The notes: a model not told the origin generated them from the letters alone. A stretch of DNA of 64,000 nt from Pseudomonas sp. (GCF_030150285.1 NZ_JASLGE010000085.1:41840-105839); one strand, 5' to 3'; shown: positions 27,719 through 37,668, numbered from the stretch's first letter. Translations and numbers: made by a program.

Positions 27719-30700
27719 TTAGCCCTTGGGCGGCTTGCGATTGAACCGTTTCATCACCACTACAAAGAACACCGGCACAAACACCACGGCCAGTGTGGCC
27801 GTAATCATCCCGCCGATCACCCCGGTGCCAATGGCCTGCTGACTCGCTGAGCTGGCACCCGTGGCCAGAGCCAGCGGCAGTACGCCCAGAATAAATGCCA
27901 GCGATGTCATGACGATCGGACGCAAACGCAGGCGTGCTGCTTGTACGGTGGCCTCAACCAGATCATGCCCTTCGTCATACAGGGTCTTGGCGAACTCGAT
28001 GATCAAAATCGCGTTCTTGGCCGACAAACCAATAATGGTGATCAAGCCCACCTTGAAGAACACGTCATTGGGCATGCCCCGCAAGGTCACGGCCAGCACG
28101 GCCCCCAGCACACCCAGCGGGACGACCAGCAGCACTGCTGTCGGAATCGACCAGCTTTCGTACAGCGCAGCCAGGCACAAAAACACAACCAGCAGCGACA
28201 GCCCCAGCAACATCGGCGCTTGTGACCCGGACACCTGCTCTTGCAGGGACAGCCCCGTCCACTCAAGGCCCAGACCTGCCGGCAGTTGATCCACCAGGCG
28301 CTGGATTTCTACCATGGCCTCGCCGGTGCTATGGCCTGGAGCCTCTTCACCGGAGATGCTGATAGCGGGGTAGCCGTTGTACCGCGTCAACTGGGCCGGG
28401 CCCTGGATCCAGCGTGCTTCGACAAAAGCCGAAAGCGGGACCATTTTGCCCAGGTTGTTGCGCACATGGATCTTGAGCAAGTCTTCGACCTGGCTGCGTT
28501 GATCGCCTTCGGCCTGCACCATGACCCGCTGCATGCGGCCCTGGTTCGGGAAGTCGTTGACATAGGCCGAGCCAACGGCCGTGGACAGCACGCCGCCAAT
28601 GTCCGCGAATGAAATGCCCAGCGCGTTGGCGCGCTTGCGATCCACCTCCAGTTGCACTTGCGGGCTTTCAGCCAGCGCACTTTCACGTACGTTAGCCAGC
28701 ACCGGGCTTTTCTCGGCCAGGGCCAGCAGTTCAGTGCGCGCCTTCATCAGGGCGTCATAGCCCACGCTGCCACGGTCTTGCAAACGGAACTCAAACCCGC
28801 TGGAGGTGCCCAGACCGTCGACCGGCGGTGGCAAGATGGCAAACGCCACGGCATCTTTCAGTTCGCTGAAGGCTCCGTTGGCGCGGTCAGCAATGGCGGC
28901 GGCCGAATCTTTTGCACCTCGGTCAGCCCAGTCCTTGAGAGTGGTAAACGCCAGCGCGGCATTTTGCCCGCTGCCCGAGAAGCTGAAGCCCAGGATCAAG
29001 GTGGTGTTGCCCACGCCCGGCTCGCTGGCGTTGTGCGTTTCGATCTGCTCGGCTACCGCGATAGTGCGGTTTTGGCTGGCCCCCGGCGGCAATTGGATAT
29101 CGGTGATGGTGTAACCCTGATCCTCGACCGGTAAAAAGGAGGAGGGCAGGCGCGTAAAACACAGTACCAGGACCACCAGCAGCAGGCCGTAGAGCATCAG
29201 GTAGCGACCGCTACGCTTGATCAGGTGCACGACCCAGTGTTCATAGCCTTTTGACAGGCGCTCGAAGCGTTGGTTGAACCAGCCAAAGAAACCGCCTTTG
29301 GCATGGTGTTCGCCTTTGGCGATGGGCTTGAGCAGGGTCGCGCATAGTGCCGGGGTCAATGACAGCGCCAAAAACGCTGAGAACAGGATGGAGGTGGCCA
29401 TCGACAAGGAGAACTGCTGGTAAATCACCCCCACGGACCCAGGCATAAATGCCATGGGAATGAATACGGCCACCAACACCAGTGTGATGCCAACAATCGC
29501 ACCGCTGATTTGCGTCATCGCCTTTCGCGTGGCTTCACGGGGGGATAACCCCTCGCTGACCATGATGCGCTCGACGTTCTCTACCACCACGATGGCATCG
29601 TCCACCAGAATACCGATGGCCAGCACCATGCCAAACATGGTCAGCACGTTGATCGAGAAGCCCAGTACCAACATCACGGCAAAGGTGCCCATCAGCGCGA
29701 CGGGTACCACCAGCGTCGGAATCAGCGTGTAGCGGATGTTCTGCAAAAACAGGAACATTACCGCAAACACCAGCGCCATGGCCTCGACCAGGGTGTAGAT
29801 CACCTTGATGATCGAGACCTTGACGAATGGCGAGGTGTCATACGGGATGCTGTATTCCACGCCTGCCGGGAAGTAACGACTGAGGTCGTCCATTTTCGCG
29901 CGGATCAGGTTGGCGGTGTTCAAGGCATTGGCCTCGGGGGCCAACTTGATACTGAATGCGCTGGACGGCTTGCCGTTGAGACGGGTGCCGTACTGGTACT
30001 CCTGGCTACCGATCTCAACCCGTGCCACATCGCCGATGCGTACCGTAGAACCGTCCGGGTTGGCGCGCAGCACGATGTCGGCAAACTCTTGTGGTGTCGA
30101 CAGTTGGCCTTTGACCAACACCGTGGCGGTGATTTCTTGCGTGGAACGGCCGGGCAAATCGCCGATGCTGCCGGCTGAAACCTGCGCGTTCTGGCTGGCA
30201 ATCGCGGCGTTGACATCAGCCGGTGTGAGGTTAAAGCCGACCAGCTTCTGGGTGTCGATCCAGATCCGCATGGCCCGCTCGGCACCATACAGTTGGGCCT
30301 TGCCGACGCCTTCCACGCGTTTGACTTCGTTCATCACGTTGCGGGCCAGGTAATCGCTGAGAGCGACTTCATTGAGCCCGCTGTTGGCATTGGCGGTCAG
30401 CGTCACCAGCATCAAAAAGCCAGATGAGACTTTTTCGACCTGTAAACCTTGCTGAGTAACGGCCTGTGGCAGGCGGGACTCAACGGCCTTGAGGCGGTTT
30501 TGCACATCGACCTGGGCCATTTCAGGGTCGGTGCCGGGTTTGAAGGTGGCGGTAATGGTGGCACTGCCGAGGCTGCTTTGGGATTCGAAGTACAACAGGC
30601 CATCTGTGCCATTGAGTTCTTGCTCAATCAGCGTGACCACGCTTTCGTCCACCGTTTGTGCTGACGCACCCGGGTAGATCGCATAGACCTCAACCTGGGG

Positions 30701-30820
30701 TGGTGCGACATCCGGGTACTTGGCCACGGGTAACTGCGGAATGGCCAATGCCCCTGCCAGCATAATAAACAAGGCAACGACCCAGGCAAAAACCGGACGG
30801 TCGATAAAAAACTGCGGCAT
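27719..30820 (-). CDS. RND multidrug efflux permease, AdeB-like
   Basis: About 1033 residues. It has the HAE1-RND architecture: TM1 (FFIDRPVFAWVVALFIMLAG), large periplasmic loop, TM2-6 with the proton-relay pair in LAIGILVDDAIVVVENVERI, second loop, and TM7-12 with GLSAKNAILIIEFAK. By eye the sequence is closest to AdeB of Acinetobacter (FLMLV, INDFPNQGRMQ-like VNDFPNQGRMQRV, SLQEQVSGSQAPMLLGLS). The start ATG 30820 (MPQFF) is preferred to the GTG at 30826 overlapping the adaptor stop. No outer-membrane channel gene follows, so it must borrow one such as OprM. Confidence 0.95.
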   Translation of the reverse strand: MPQFFIDRPVFAWVVALFIMLAGALAIPQLPVAKYPDVAPPQVEVYAIYPGASAQTVDESVVTLIEQELNGTDGLLYFESQSSLGSATITATFKPGTDPEMAQVDVQNRLKAVESRLPQAVTQQGLQVEKVSSGFLMLVTLTANANSGLNEVALSDYLARNVMNEVKRVEGVGKAQLYGAERAMRIWIDTQKLVGFNLTPADVNAAIASQNAQVSAGSIGDLPGRSTQEITATVLVKGQLSTPQEFADIVLRANPDGSTVRIGDVARVEIGSQEYQYGTRLNGKPSSAFSIKLAPEANALNTANLIRAKMDDLSRYFPAGVEYSIPYDTSPFVKVSIIKVIYTLVEAMALVFAVMFLFLQNIRYTLIPTLVVPVALMGTFAVMLVLGFSINVLTMFGMVLAIGILVDDAIVVVENVERIMVSEGLSPREATRKAMTQISGAIVGITLVLVAVFIPMAFMPGSVGVIYQQFSLSMATSILFSAFLALSLTPALCATLLKPIAKGEHHAKGGFFGWFNQRFERLSKGYEHWVVHLIKRSGRYLMLYGLLLVVLVLCFTRLPSSFLPVEDQGYTITDIQLPPGASQNRTIAVAEQIETHNASEPGVGNTTLILGFSFSGSGQNAALAFTTLKDWADRGAKDSAAAIADRANGAFSELKDAVAFAILPPPVDGLGTSSGFEFRLQDRGSVGYDALMKARTELLALAEKSPVLANVRESALAESPQVQLEVDRKRANALGISFADIGGVLSTAVGSAYVNDFPNQGRMQRVMVQAEGDQRSQVEDLLKIHVRNNLGKMVPLSAFVEARWIQGPAQLTRYNGYPAISISGEEAPGHSTGEAMVEIQRLVDQLPAGLGLEWTGLSLQEQVSGSQAPMLLGLSLLVVFLCLAALYESWSIPTAVLLVVPLGVLGAVLAVTLRGMPNDVFFKVGLITIIGLSAKNAILIIEFAKTLYDEGHDLVEATVQAARLRLRPIVMTSLAFILGVLPLALATGASSASQQAIGTGVIGGMITATLAVVFVPVFFVVVMKRFNRKPPKG

Positions 30821-30822
30821 GC

Positions 30823-31977
30823 TCACTGATCCGTAGAGTGGGTGAGGGAAGGTGTCGAGTCGTCGATCTGTACCTGTTCGCCAGGCCGGGTGTGCTGCAA
30901 CCCTTCGAGTACGATACGGTCACCGGCCTTGAGGCCTTCGTTGACGATCCAGCGATTGTTGTGAGCACCACCCAACTGCACGGGCTGTTGCGTGACACGG
31001 TTATCGCCGTCCAGCAAGAACACGTAGGCCACTCCGGCACTGTCACGCAGAATGGCACGCTGCGGCACGCTGATACCTTCTTTGTTAACGGCCTGTTCCA
31101 ACCGAACGCGTACAAAGCTGCCGGGCAGCAAGTCGTATTCGGGGTTCGGGAACTCACTGCGCAGAATGATCTGCCCGGTGCTGGGGTCCACGCTCACATC
31201 GGTAAACAGCAATTTGCCGGGCAGCGGATAGGCGCTGCCGTTGTCACGAATCAGTGTGGCGCGCGCCTGCTGGGTGCCGACCTGTTGCAACTCGCCGGCG
31301 CGGAAGGCTTCGCGCAAAGCATCGAGATCGCGGGTGGACTGTGTCAGGTCGACATGAATCGGGTCGAGCTGATGAATCCGTGCCAATGGCGTGACTTCAC
31401 CCTGACCGACCAAGGCCCCTTCGGTCACCAGCGCCCGGCCGATACGCCCGGAAATCGGCGCAGTGACGGTGGCATAGCCCAGGTTCAAGCGGGCGCGTTC
31501 TACTGCCGCTTCGTTGGCGGCCACGTCGGCATCAGCCTGCTGCGATTGCGCCTGGGCGTTGTCGTAGTCCTGGCGGCTGACCGCGTTGATGTCGATCAGA
31601 TCGGCGTAGCGCTTGGCATGCAAGCTGGCCTGGCGGGCCAGCGCGCGGGACTTGCGCAGGGCGGCCTGTGCGCTATCCAACTCCGCCTTGAAAGGGGCCG
31701 GGTCGATCAGAAACAGCACTTGGCCCTGTTTGACTTGCGTGCCTTCGGTAAACACCCGCTTGAGCACGACACCGGCCACACGGGCACTGACTTGAGCCTC
31801 GCGCGGGGCAACCACGCGGCCACTCAGTTCGTTGTTGATCGATAAAGGCGCAGTGGCAATCACCTCAGTACGCACTTTGGTCAAAGGGGCTTTGGTTTCA
31901 GCGACGGGACTTTTATCACAGGCACCGAGCGCCAGTGCCAGCGCCGAGAGGCAGAGTGGAGCGAAGAGTTTTTTCAA
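30823..31977 (-). CDS. RND periplasmic adaptor lipoprotein (MFP family)
   Basis: 384 residues beginning at TTG 31977 with AAGG upstream. It has a lipoprotein signal with lipobox ALGAC, then the lipoyl/barrel-sandwich halves around an alpha-hairpin (FLIDPAPFKAELDSAQAALRKSRALARQA and NLGYATVTAPISGRIGRALVTEGALV). A beta-barrel domain (TQSTRDLDALREAFRAGEL) and the DNRVTQQPVQLG C-terminal region complete it. It links the permease to an outer-membrane channel. First gene of the two-gene pump operon, divergent from its likely two-component regulators. Confidence 0.94.
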   Translation of the reverse strand: MKKLFAPLCLSALALALGACDKSPVAETKAPLTKVRTEVIATAPLSINNELSGRVVAPREAQVSARVAGVVLKRVFTEGTQVKQGQVLFLIDPAPFKAELDSAQAALRKSRALARQASLHAKRYADLIDINAVSRQDYDNAQAQSQQADADVAANEAAVERARLNLGYATVTAPISGRIGRALVTEGALVGQGEVTPLARIHQLDPIHVDLTQSTRDLDALREAFRAGELQQVGTQQARATLIRDNGSAYPLPGKLLFTDVSVDPSTGQIILRSEFPNPEYDLLPGSFVRVRLEQAVNKEGISVPQRAILRDSAGVAYVFLLDGDNRVTQQPVQLGGAHNNRWIVNEGLKAGDRIVLEGLQHTRPGEQVQIDDSTPSLTHSTDQ

Positions 31978-32015
31978 CGATCTTGCCTTCTTGTAAATGC
32001 GGAATAGTGCGGTGT

Positions 32016-32034
32016 CATGCTTGGCATGCTAAGC
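32016..32034. promoter_or_regulatory. Dyad/direct repeat between pump operon and two-component genes
   Basis: GCTTGGCATGCTAAGC (32019-32034) is a near-perfect palindrome, and CATGCT occurs twice 9 bases apart. It lies 42 bases before the adaptor start and about 120 before the response regulator, a sensible place for response-regulator binding. Confidence 0.4.
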
Positions 32035-32154
32035 GCAGCACGTCAGAGGCGTTGTTAAGCTATGTAGGAGGTATGTGAAAAAGTGTTAAGGATGTGCTCC
32101 TTTCCCAGTGAGGTTGTATATGCTCCGGGTTTTCCGTGTTTGTAAGCATTTATT

Positions 32155-32856
32155 ATGCCCACGCTTTTATTGGTTGAAGACGATGCCGCCCTTTCAGAAC
32201 TGATTGCCAGCTATCTGGAGCGTAACGGTTACCAGGTCAACGTGATAGCGCGTGGTGATCAAGTTCGTGAAAGCGCCCGAAGCAACCCCCCGGACCTGGT
32301 CATTCTCGACTTGATGTTACCGGGATTGGACGGCCTGCAGGTTTGCCGTCTGTTACGGGCTGACTCAGCAAGCTTGCCGATCTTGATGTTAACGGCGCGC
32401 GACGATAGTCATGATCAGGTCCTGGGGCTAGAGATGGGCGCTGACGATTATGTGACAAAACCTTGCGAGCCCCGTGTTCTGCTGGCGCGGGTACGCACTT
32501 TACTGCGTCGTAGCAGCCTGGGTGACCCGCAGGTGGCCAGTGACCGTATTGTGATCGGTAACCTGTGCATCAACCTCTCGGAGCGCACGGTGACCTGGCG
32601 CGGTGACGGCGTTGAACTGTCCAGCGGTGAATACAATTTGCTGGTGGTGTTGGCCCGGCACGCGGGCGAAGTCCTGAGCCGTGACCAGATCCTGCAACGT
32701 TTGCGCGGCATTGAATTCAATGGCACCGACCGCTCGGTGGATGTGGCCATTTCCAAATTGCGGCGCAAATTCGATGACTGCGCCGGTGAAGCGCGCAAGA
32801 TCAAAACCGTGTGGGGCAAAGGGTACTTGTTCAGCCGTTCCGAGTGGGAATGCTGA
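32155..32856 (+). CDS. OmpR/PhoB-family response regulator (AdeR/BaeR-like)
   Basis: 233 residues. The receiver domain has the acidic pocket in LLVEDDAALSEL, the phospho-Asp in DLVILDLMLPGLDGLQV and the Lys in GADDYVTKPCEPRVLLAR. The C-terminal winged-helix trans_reg_C domain ends in RSVDVAISKLRRKFDD and KTVWGKGYLFS. It probably controls the divergent RND pump. The histidine kinase gene follows after 4 bases. Confidence 0.94.
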   Translation: MPTLLLVEDDAALSELIASYLERNGYQVNVIARGDQVRESARSNPPDLVILDLMLPGLDGLQVCRLLRADSASLPILMLTARDDSHDQVLGLEMGADDYVTKPCEPRVLLARVRTLLRRSSLGDPQVASDRIVIGNLCINLSERTVTWRGDGVELSSGEYNLLVVLARHAGEVLSRDQILQRLRGIEFNGTDRSVDVAISKLRRKFDDCAGEARKIKTVWGKGYLFSRSEWEC

Positions 32857-32860
32857 GGCC

Positions 32861-34156
32861 ATGTTCAAACTGTTGATCCGGCTGTACCTGGTGACCATCG
32901 TGACGTTTGCAGCGGCCATTTATGGCGTGCCTGAAGTGATCATTCATGTGTTTCATGAGCGCTTCATGAACTACAACGAGCAGATGTCGCGAGGCACACA
33001 GGGCTTGTTGGTCAAACAGTTCGAGCACGTACCCGAAGCTCAGTGGCCCGCGCTGGCCGCCGACTTGAATGCCCGCTTCCAGCCCCTGAACATCGACCTT
33101 CGACCCATTGCCGACCCCGGTTTCAGCGCCGATGAACAGCGCCAACTGCACCAGGGCAAAGATGTGCTGCGCATCGGAGAGTGGGGCATGTGGACGCGGG
33201 TGGCTTCGCCGCTGAATCAGACCCACGCTATTGAAATGTCCATGTCGCCCGATCCGTTTGACATGAACGTTTTGTATTGGAGCATTAACGTGCTCATCGG
33301 CGCAGCCTTGCTGGGCGGGCTTTTGCTGTGGCTGCGGCCTCACTGGCGTGACCTTGAACAACTCAAGCGCACCGCTGCCCGGATCGGCCAGGGGCAACTG
33401 AGCGAACGCACACACCTCTCGCCGCGTTCCAATATCTATGGCCTGGCCCATGTGTTTGACACGATGGCGCACGACATCGAGCACTTGCTCAACCAGCAGC
33501 GCGACTTGCTTAACGCCGTGTCCCATGAGCTGCGCACCCCCTTGACCCGCCTCGACTTCGGCCTGGCCCTGGTGTTGTGCGATGACTTGCCGCCGGCCAG
33601 TCGCGAACGCTTGCAGGTGTTGGTGGGGCATATCCGCGAGCTGGATGAACTGGTCCTTGAACTGCTGTCCTTTAGCCGGCTGCAAAACCCCGCGCTGGTG
33701 CCGGAAAGGGTAATGGTGTCGCTGGATGAGTTTATCGACAGCATTCTGGGCAGCTTCGATGAAGCCCTGGAAGCCCCGGAGAGTGTGTTGGACGTGCGCC
33801 TGCACGGCAGCCAGGAGCGTTTCGCTCTTGACCCACGGCTCACCGCGCGTGCTTTGCAAAACCTGTTGCGCAACGCCATGCGTTACTGCGATCGACGCAT
33901 TCAGGTGGGCGTCAATGTGACAGCACAGGGGTGCGAGATATGGGTAGAGGACGATGGTATCGGCATTCCCGAGCAGGAACGCGAGCGAATTTTCGAACCG
34001 TTTTACCGGCTGGACCGCAGCCGCGACCGCGCCACGGGGGGCTTTGGTCTGGGGCTGGCGATCAGTCGGCGAGCCCTGGAGGCCCAGGGCGGTAAGTTGA
34101 CGCTTGGGCCATCACCGCTGGGCGGTGCCCGGTTCACACTGTGGTTGCCCGCCTGA
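32861..34156 (+). CDS. Sensor histidine kinase (AdeS/RstB-like)
   Basis: 431 residues from ATG 32861 (TGAGG upstream; longer frame overlaps the regulator gene and is rejected). TM1 is at about 7-27, a periplasmic sensor of about 110 residues follows, then TM2 (VLIGAALLGGLLLWL), HAMP, and a HisKA with the H-box LLNAVSHELRTPLTRLDFGL. The HATPase motifs are LLRNAMRYC, VEDDGIGIPEQERERIFEPFYR and GGFGLGLAIS. It should phosphorylate the preceding regulator. The signal is unknown. Confidence 0.93.
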   Translation: MFKLLIRLYLVTIVTFAAAIYGVPEVIIHVFHERFMNYNEQMSRGTQGLLVKQFEHVPEAQWPALAADLNARFQPLNIDLRPIADPGFSADEQRQLHQGKDVLRIGEWGMWTRVASPLNQTHAIEMSMSPDPFDMNVLYWSINVLIGAALLGGLLLWLRPHWRDLEQLKRTAARIGQGQLSERTHLSPRSNIYGLAHVFDTMAHDIEHLLNQQRDLLNAVSHELRTPLTRLDFGLALVLCDDLPPASRERLQVLVGHIRELDELVLELLSFSRLQNPALVPERVMVSLDEFIDSILGSFDEALEAPESVLDVRLHGSQERFALDPRLTARALQNLLRNAMRYCDRRIQVGVNVTAQGCEIWVEDDGIGIPEQERERIFEPFYRLDRSRDRATGGFGLGLAISRRALEAQGGKLTLGPSPLGGARFTLWLPA

Positions 34157-34194
34157 GGGTTGGCCAAACGGCTAACCCGTCGTTCAACCAACCC
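34157..34194. terminator. Inverted repeat between kinase gene and rarD-like gene
   Basis: GGGTTGG (34157-34163) and CCAACCC (34188-34194) flank a smaller ACGG/CCGT hairpin between two convergent genes. No T-run, so a weak terminator at best. Confidence 0.35.
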
Positions 34195-34243
34195 TGACAA
34201 AGCCGGCCTATTGCGATACCCCACGGCCACCAACGCGCCAGGG

Positions 34244-35128
34244 TCAGACGGGCTTCTGTTGACGCAGCAGGTGCTTGACCCCTTCGAGCATGAGGACCAG
34301 CACGGCCAGCCAGATGGGCAGGTAGGTCAGCCATTGGCCGTCGCTGATGCTTTCTCCCAGCAGTAATGCCACAAACACCAACAGCACCGGTTCAACGTAG
34401 CTGAGCAGGCCGAACAGGCTAAATGCCAGCATGCGGCTGGCCAGGATGTAGCAGATGAGGGCGAGTGCGCTGATGGCCCCCAACAGCGGGATCAGGGTGT
34501 ACAGGGCCGTGCGTTGGCTGGCCACGTCGAAACCGTGCTCGCTGCTTTGGATAAACCACAGCGCGACAGGCATTATCAGCAGCATGTCGGTCCACAGGCC
34601 GCCCAGGTTGTCGGTGCCCGCACGCTTGCGCATCACAAAGTACACCGGGTAGCCCAGGGCAACCACGAGGGTGGTCCACGAAAACCCACCCACGCGGTAC
34701 ACCTCGTTGGCGACGCCGAGGGTAGCCAGGGCGGCGGCAATTTTTTGCAGGTGCGACAGGCGCTCGCCATACACCAGGCGTCCGGTAATCAACATGGTCA
34801 GTGGCAGCAGGAAATACCCCAGCGACACATCGAGGCTATGGCCGTTGAGCGGTGCCCACAGAAACAGCCACAACTGCACACCCACCAACGCACTGGACGC
34901 AATCAGCACGGCCCATAGAGCGGGCTGTTGACGCACGCGTGAGACAATCGCGGGGATCAAGCGCCAGTCACCGGAAAAACACATGAACAGGGTCATGCAG
35001 GGCAGGGTCAGGAGCATCCGCCAGCCGAAGATTTCTTCGCCGGTCAGGGGCCACAGCAGGGATGTGAAGTAATACATGACACCGAACAGGCCCGATGCCA
35101 GAACCGATAGAACAATACCTTTAGACAC
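34244..35128 (-). CDS. EamA/RarD-type permease
   Basis: 294 residues, ten hydrophobic helices in two EamA repeats: MSKGIVLSVLASGLFGVMYYFTSLLWPLTGEEIFGWRMLLTLP, and later LFGLLSYVEPVLLVFVALLLGESIS near the C-terminal repeat. The FGWRM stretch and overall length fit the RarD subfamily. It is a drug/metabolite-type transporter of unknown substrate, divergent from cdaR. Confidence 0.9.
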   Translation of the reverse strand: MSKGIVLSVLASGLFGVMYYFTSLLWPLTGEEIFGWRMLLTLPCMTLFMCFSGDWRLIPAIVSRVRQQPALWAVLIASSALVGVQLWLFLWAPLNGHSLDVSLGYFLLPLTMLITGRLVYGERLSHLQKIAAALATLGVANEVYRVGGFSWTTLVVALGYPVYFVMRKRAGTDNLGGLWTDMLLIMPVALWFIQSSEHGFDVASQRTALYTLIPLLGAISALALICYILASRMLAFSLFGLLSYVEPVLLVFVALLLGESISDGQWLTYLPIWLAVLVLMLEGVKHLLRQQKPV

Positions 35129-35330
35129 AACAGCCTCGTTGACACATACATTTATGATTTTTAGGAAGCGTGTAGCTTGAGCCTCTACAGGCTGTAGGGC
35201 AAATCGTTATCCGTCATGCGTAAGTGTCAGAAGCGACCCATGGCATTAAAAGTAGCGGTTTATTATGTTTTTTGTCGGCGCGCGGTTAACGTTGGCAGCT
35301 GTTAGCGATGCCTGAATGGATTGTCACCCT

Positions 35331-36452
35331 ATGTTCGAACTGGATCATGATTTGGCACAGGACATCGTGGATCGCGCGATGGCCATCTTGCCGTACAACG
35401 TCAACGTGATGGACAGCCAGGGGCTGATTCTGGGCAGTGGCGAGCCCGAGCGTATCAATACCCGGCACGAGGGCGCGCAGTTGGTGCTGGCGAATGGCCG
35501 GGTGGTAGAGATCGACGCCCAGACCGCCAAGTGCCTTAAGGGGGTGCAACCGGGGATCAATTTGCCGCTGCTGCTCGATCAACGACTGATCGGGGTGTTG
35601 GGGCTTACAGGTGAGCCCGAATCGCTGCGTACCTACGCGGAACTGGTGCGCATGACGGCCGAAATGCTGGTGGGTCAGCGTCGACAGCAGGCTGAGCAGC
35701 AATGGCTACACCAGCGTGGCGATGATCTGGTGGCCTTGTTGCTGAGCAAGGGCGGCGATTCAACTCGCCTGATGGATGAAGCCCGGCAGTTGGGCCTTAA
35801 ACCACAGTTGTCGCGCATTCCCTACCTGTTCGAGCTGGGTGAGGGGGACACGGCGCAAGCCTTGCGGGCATGGCTGCAAGCGCGCTACCCGGACAGCTGG
35901 TGCCTCAGCCCTGCGCCCAGTTCGTTGCTATGGTGCCGGCCAGCCCTGCTGGCGCTGGACGATCAACGTTTACTGGACAAACTTCAGGCACAGGGCTGGA
36001 CCGTTCTTCGAATGGCCGTGGGTGGCCAGGCCGATGAACTCAAGGGGCTGCGCCGCAGTTACCGACAGGCCGGTGATTTGTTGGCGTATGGTCGCGATGT
36101 ATTGGTGGGCACACGGCTGTTAAGCGTCGATCGCTACCGTTTGCCCGCAATGCTCTGGCGTTATCGCCATGAAGACGCCCTTGAGGCGCTGCTGGAACCT
36201 TTGCGCAACGTCGTTTCAAAGGACACTAACGGCCAGTTGCTCGCCACCTTGCGCAGTTGGTGCGAGCACGACGGTCAAAGTCAGGCCTGCGCCGACGCGC
36301 TGGGGATTCACCGCAACAGCTTGCGTTACCGCATGGAGCGCATCGCTGAACTGAGCGGTATAGACCTGCTAAGCCTCAATGGCATGCTGGCGCTGTACCT
36401 GGGCGTGCAGTTGCTGCCGCCGCCTTGTCGCAATGAACAACAAACCCGGTGA
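35331..36452 (+). CDS. cdaR: CdaR-family sugar diacid regulator
   Basis: About 373 residues. It starts FELDHDLAQDIVDRAMAILPYNVNVMDSQGLILGSGEPERI, the diacid-recognition domain, then LPLLLDQRLIGVLGLTGEPESLRTYAELVRMTAEML. A central GGDEF-like spacer follows, and the C-terminal PucR-type helix-turn-helix is QACADALGIHRNSLRYRMERIAELSGIDL. It activates glycerate/galactarate genes in E. coli. An ATG at 35316 is also in frame; neither has a strong ribosome site. The glycerate kinase gene 76 bases downstream is its likely target. Confidence 0.92.
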   Translation: MFELDHDLAQDIVDRAMAILPYNVNVMDSQGLILGSGEPERINTRHEGAQLVLANGRVVEIDAQTAKCLKGVQPGINLPLLLDQRLIGVLGLTGEPESLRTYAELVRMTAEMLVGQRRQQAEQQWLHQRGDDLVALLLSKGGDSTRLMDEARQLGLKPQLSRIPYLFELGEGDTAQALRAWLQARYPDSWCLSPAPSSLLWCRPALLALDDQRLLDKLQAQGWTVLRMAVGGQADELKGLRRSYRQAGDLLAYGRDVLVGTRLLSVDRYRLPAMLWRYRHEDALEALLEPLRNVVSKDTNGQLLATLRSWCEHDGQSQACADALGIHRNSLRYRMERIAELSGIDLLSLNGMLALYLGVQLLPPPCRNEQQTR

Positions 36453-36528
36453 TTGCTTGTGCACCTGACTGGCGAGTTTGCGCCTGGGTGCTGTCAGCAT
36501 GAGGGGATAAGACCTGGAGAGTTGCCCC

Positions 36529-37668
36529 ATGAAAATCGTGATCGCCCCTGATTCGTTCAAAGACAGCCTGAGTGCCGAGAAAGTCGCTGAGGCCATTGCG
36601 GCCGGGCTGGCCGATGCACTGCCCCATGCGCAACTGATCCAGTGCCCGATGGCCGATGGGGGGGAGGGCACGGTAGAGGCCATTGTCGCGGCAGGCAATG
36701 GCCAGTTGCGCCGCCACACCGTGCAAGGGCCGTTGGGTGCTGCCGTTGAGGCGCGCTGGGGCTGGCTGCCAGACAGCCACACGGCAATCATTGAAATGGC
36801 CGAGGCCAGTGGTTTGCAGTTGCTTTCAAGGGCGCAGCGCAATGCCTGCACCAGCAGCACATTTGGCACTGGGCAACTGATAGCGGCCGCGCTCGATGCG
36901 GGCGCTCGGCGTATTATCCTGGCCATTGGTGGCAGTGCCACCAATGACGGTGGCGCGGGGGCGTTACAAGCGTTGGGCTTGGGTTTGTTTGATTCTGAGG
37001 GCAACCTGTTGGCTCGTGGCGGCCAGGCACTCGCGGGGTTGGCACGTATCGATCTGACCAGTTTTGACCCTCGCTTGAGTGATGTGTGCTTTGAAATTGC
37101 CGCCGATGTCAATAACCCGTTGTGCGGCGAACACGGTGCTTCAGCGATTTTTGGCCCACAAAAAGGCGCAACCCCTGAGCAGGTTCGACGGTTGGATCAG
37201 GCGCTGAATCATTTTGCCGACCGGTGCGCCGACGTTTTGCCGAAGGATGTTCGCCATGAGCCCGGCTCGGGGGCTGCTGGAGGCCTTGGTTTTGCGGCCA
37301 AGGCGTTTTTCGGGGCACAGTTTCGCGCCGGCGTCGAGGTGGTGGCTGAGCTGGTGGGCCTGGCAGATGCGGTAAAGGACGCGGATCTGGTGATCACGGG
37401 CGAGGGCCGTTTTGACGCCCAGACCTTGCGGGGCAAAACCCCCTTCGGTGTGGCGCGTATTGCCCAGGCTGAAGGTGTACCGGTGGTGGTGCTGGCCGGG
37501 ACGCTGGGTGAGGGTTACCAGGCATTGTACGAGCACGGCATTCTGGCAGCGTTTGCGTTGACCAGCGGGCCCATGAGCCTGGAAGACGCCTGTGCCCAGG
37601 CTGCGCCGTTGCTCACCGATCGGGCACGGGATATTGCGCGGTTGTTCGGGTACACGCGTCGCGGGTGA
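36529..37668 (+). CDS. garK: Glycerate 2-kinase (GarK/GlxK family)
   Basis: 379 residues, MKIVIAPDSFKDSLSAEKVAEAIAAGL..., with the family motifs QCPMADGGEGTVEAIV, LAIGGSATNDGGAGALQALG, FEIAADVNNPLCGEHGASAIFGPQKGA and DLVITGEGRFDAQTLRGKTPFGVA. It phosphorylates glycerate to 2-phosphoglycerate, the last step of glucarate/galactarate or glyoxylate-derived glycerate use. GGAGAG precedes the ATG. Co-directional with cdaR. Confidence 0.95.
   Translation: MKIVIAPDSFKDSLSAEKVAEAIAAGLADALPHAQLIQCPMADGGEGTVEAIVAAGNGQLRRHTVQGPLGAAVEARWGWLPDSHTAIIEMAEASGLQLLSRAQRNACTSSTFGTGQLIAAALDAGARRIILAIGGSATNDGGAGALQALGLGLFDSEGNLLARGGQALAGLARIDLTSFDPRLSDVCFEIAADVNNPLCGEHGASAIFGPQKGATPEQVRRLDQALNHFADRCADVLPKDVRHEPGSGAAGGLGFAAKAFFGAQFRAGVEVVAELVGLADAVKDADLVITGEGRFDAQTLRGKTPFGVARIAQAEGVPVVVLAGTLGEGYQALYEHGILAAFALTSGPMSLEDACAQAAPLLTDRARDIARLFGYTRRG

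Noticed and set aside
30838..31845. 335-codon open frame on the plus strand
   Set aside because: Opposite the RND adaptor gene, no recognisable protein.
36369..37112. Minus-strand 247-codon frame
   Set aside because: Antisense to garK and the end of cdaR; Ser/Ala/Pro-rich composition of a shadow frame.
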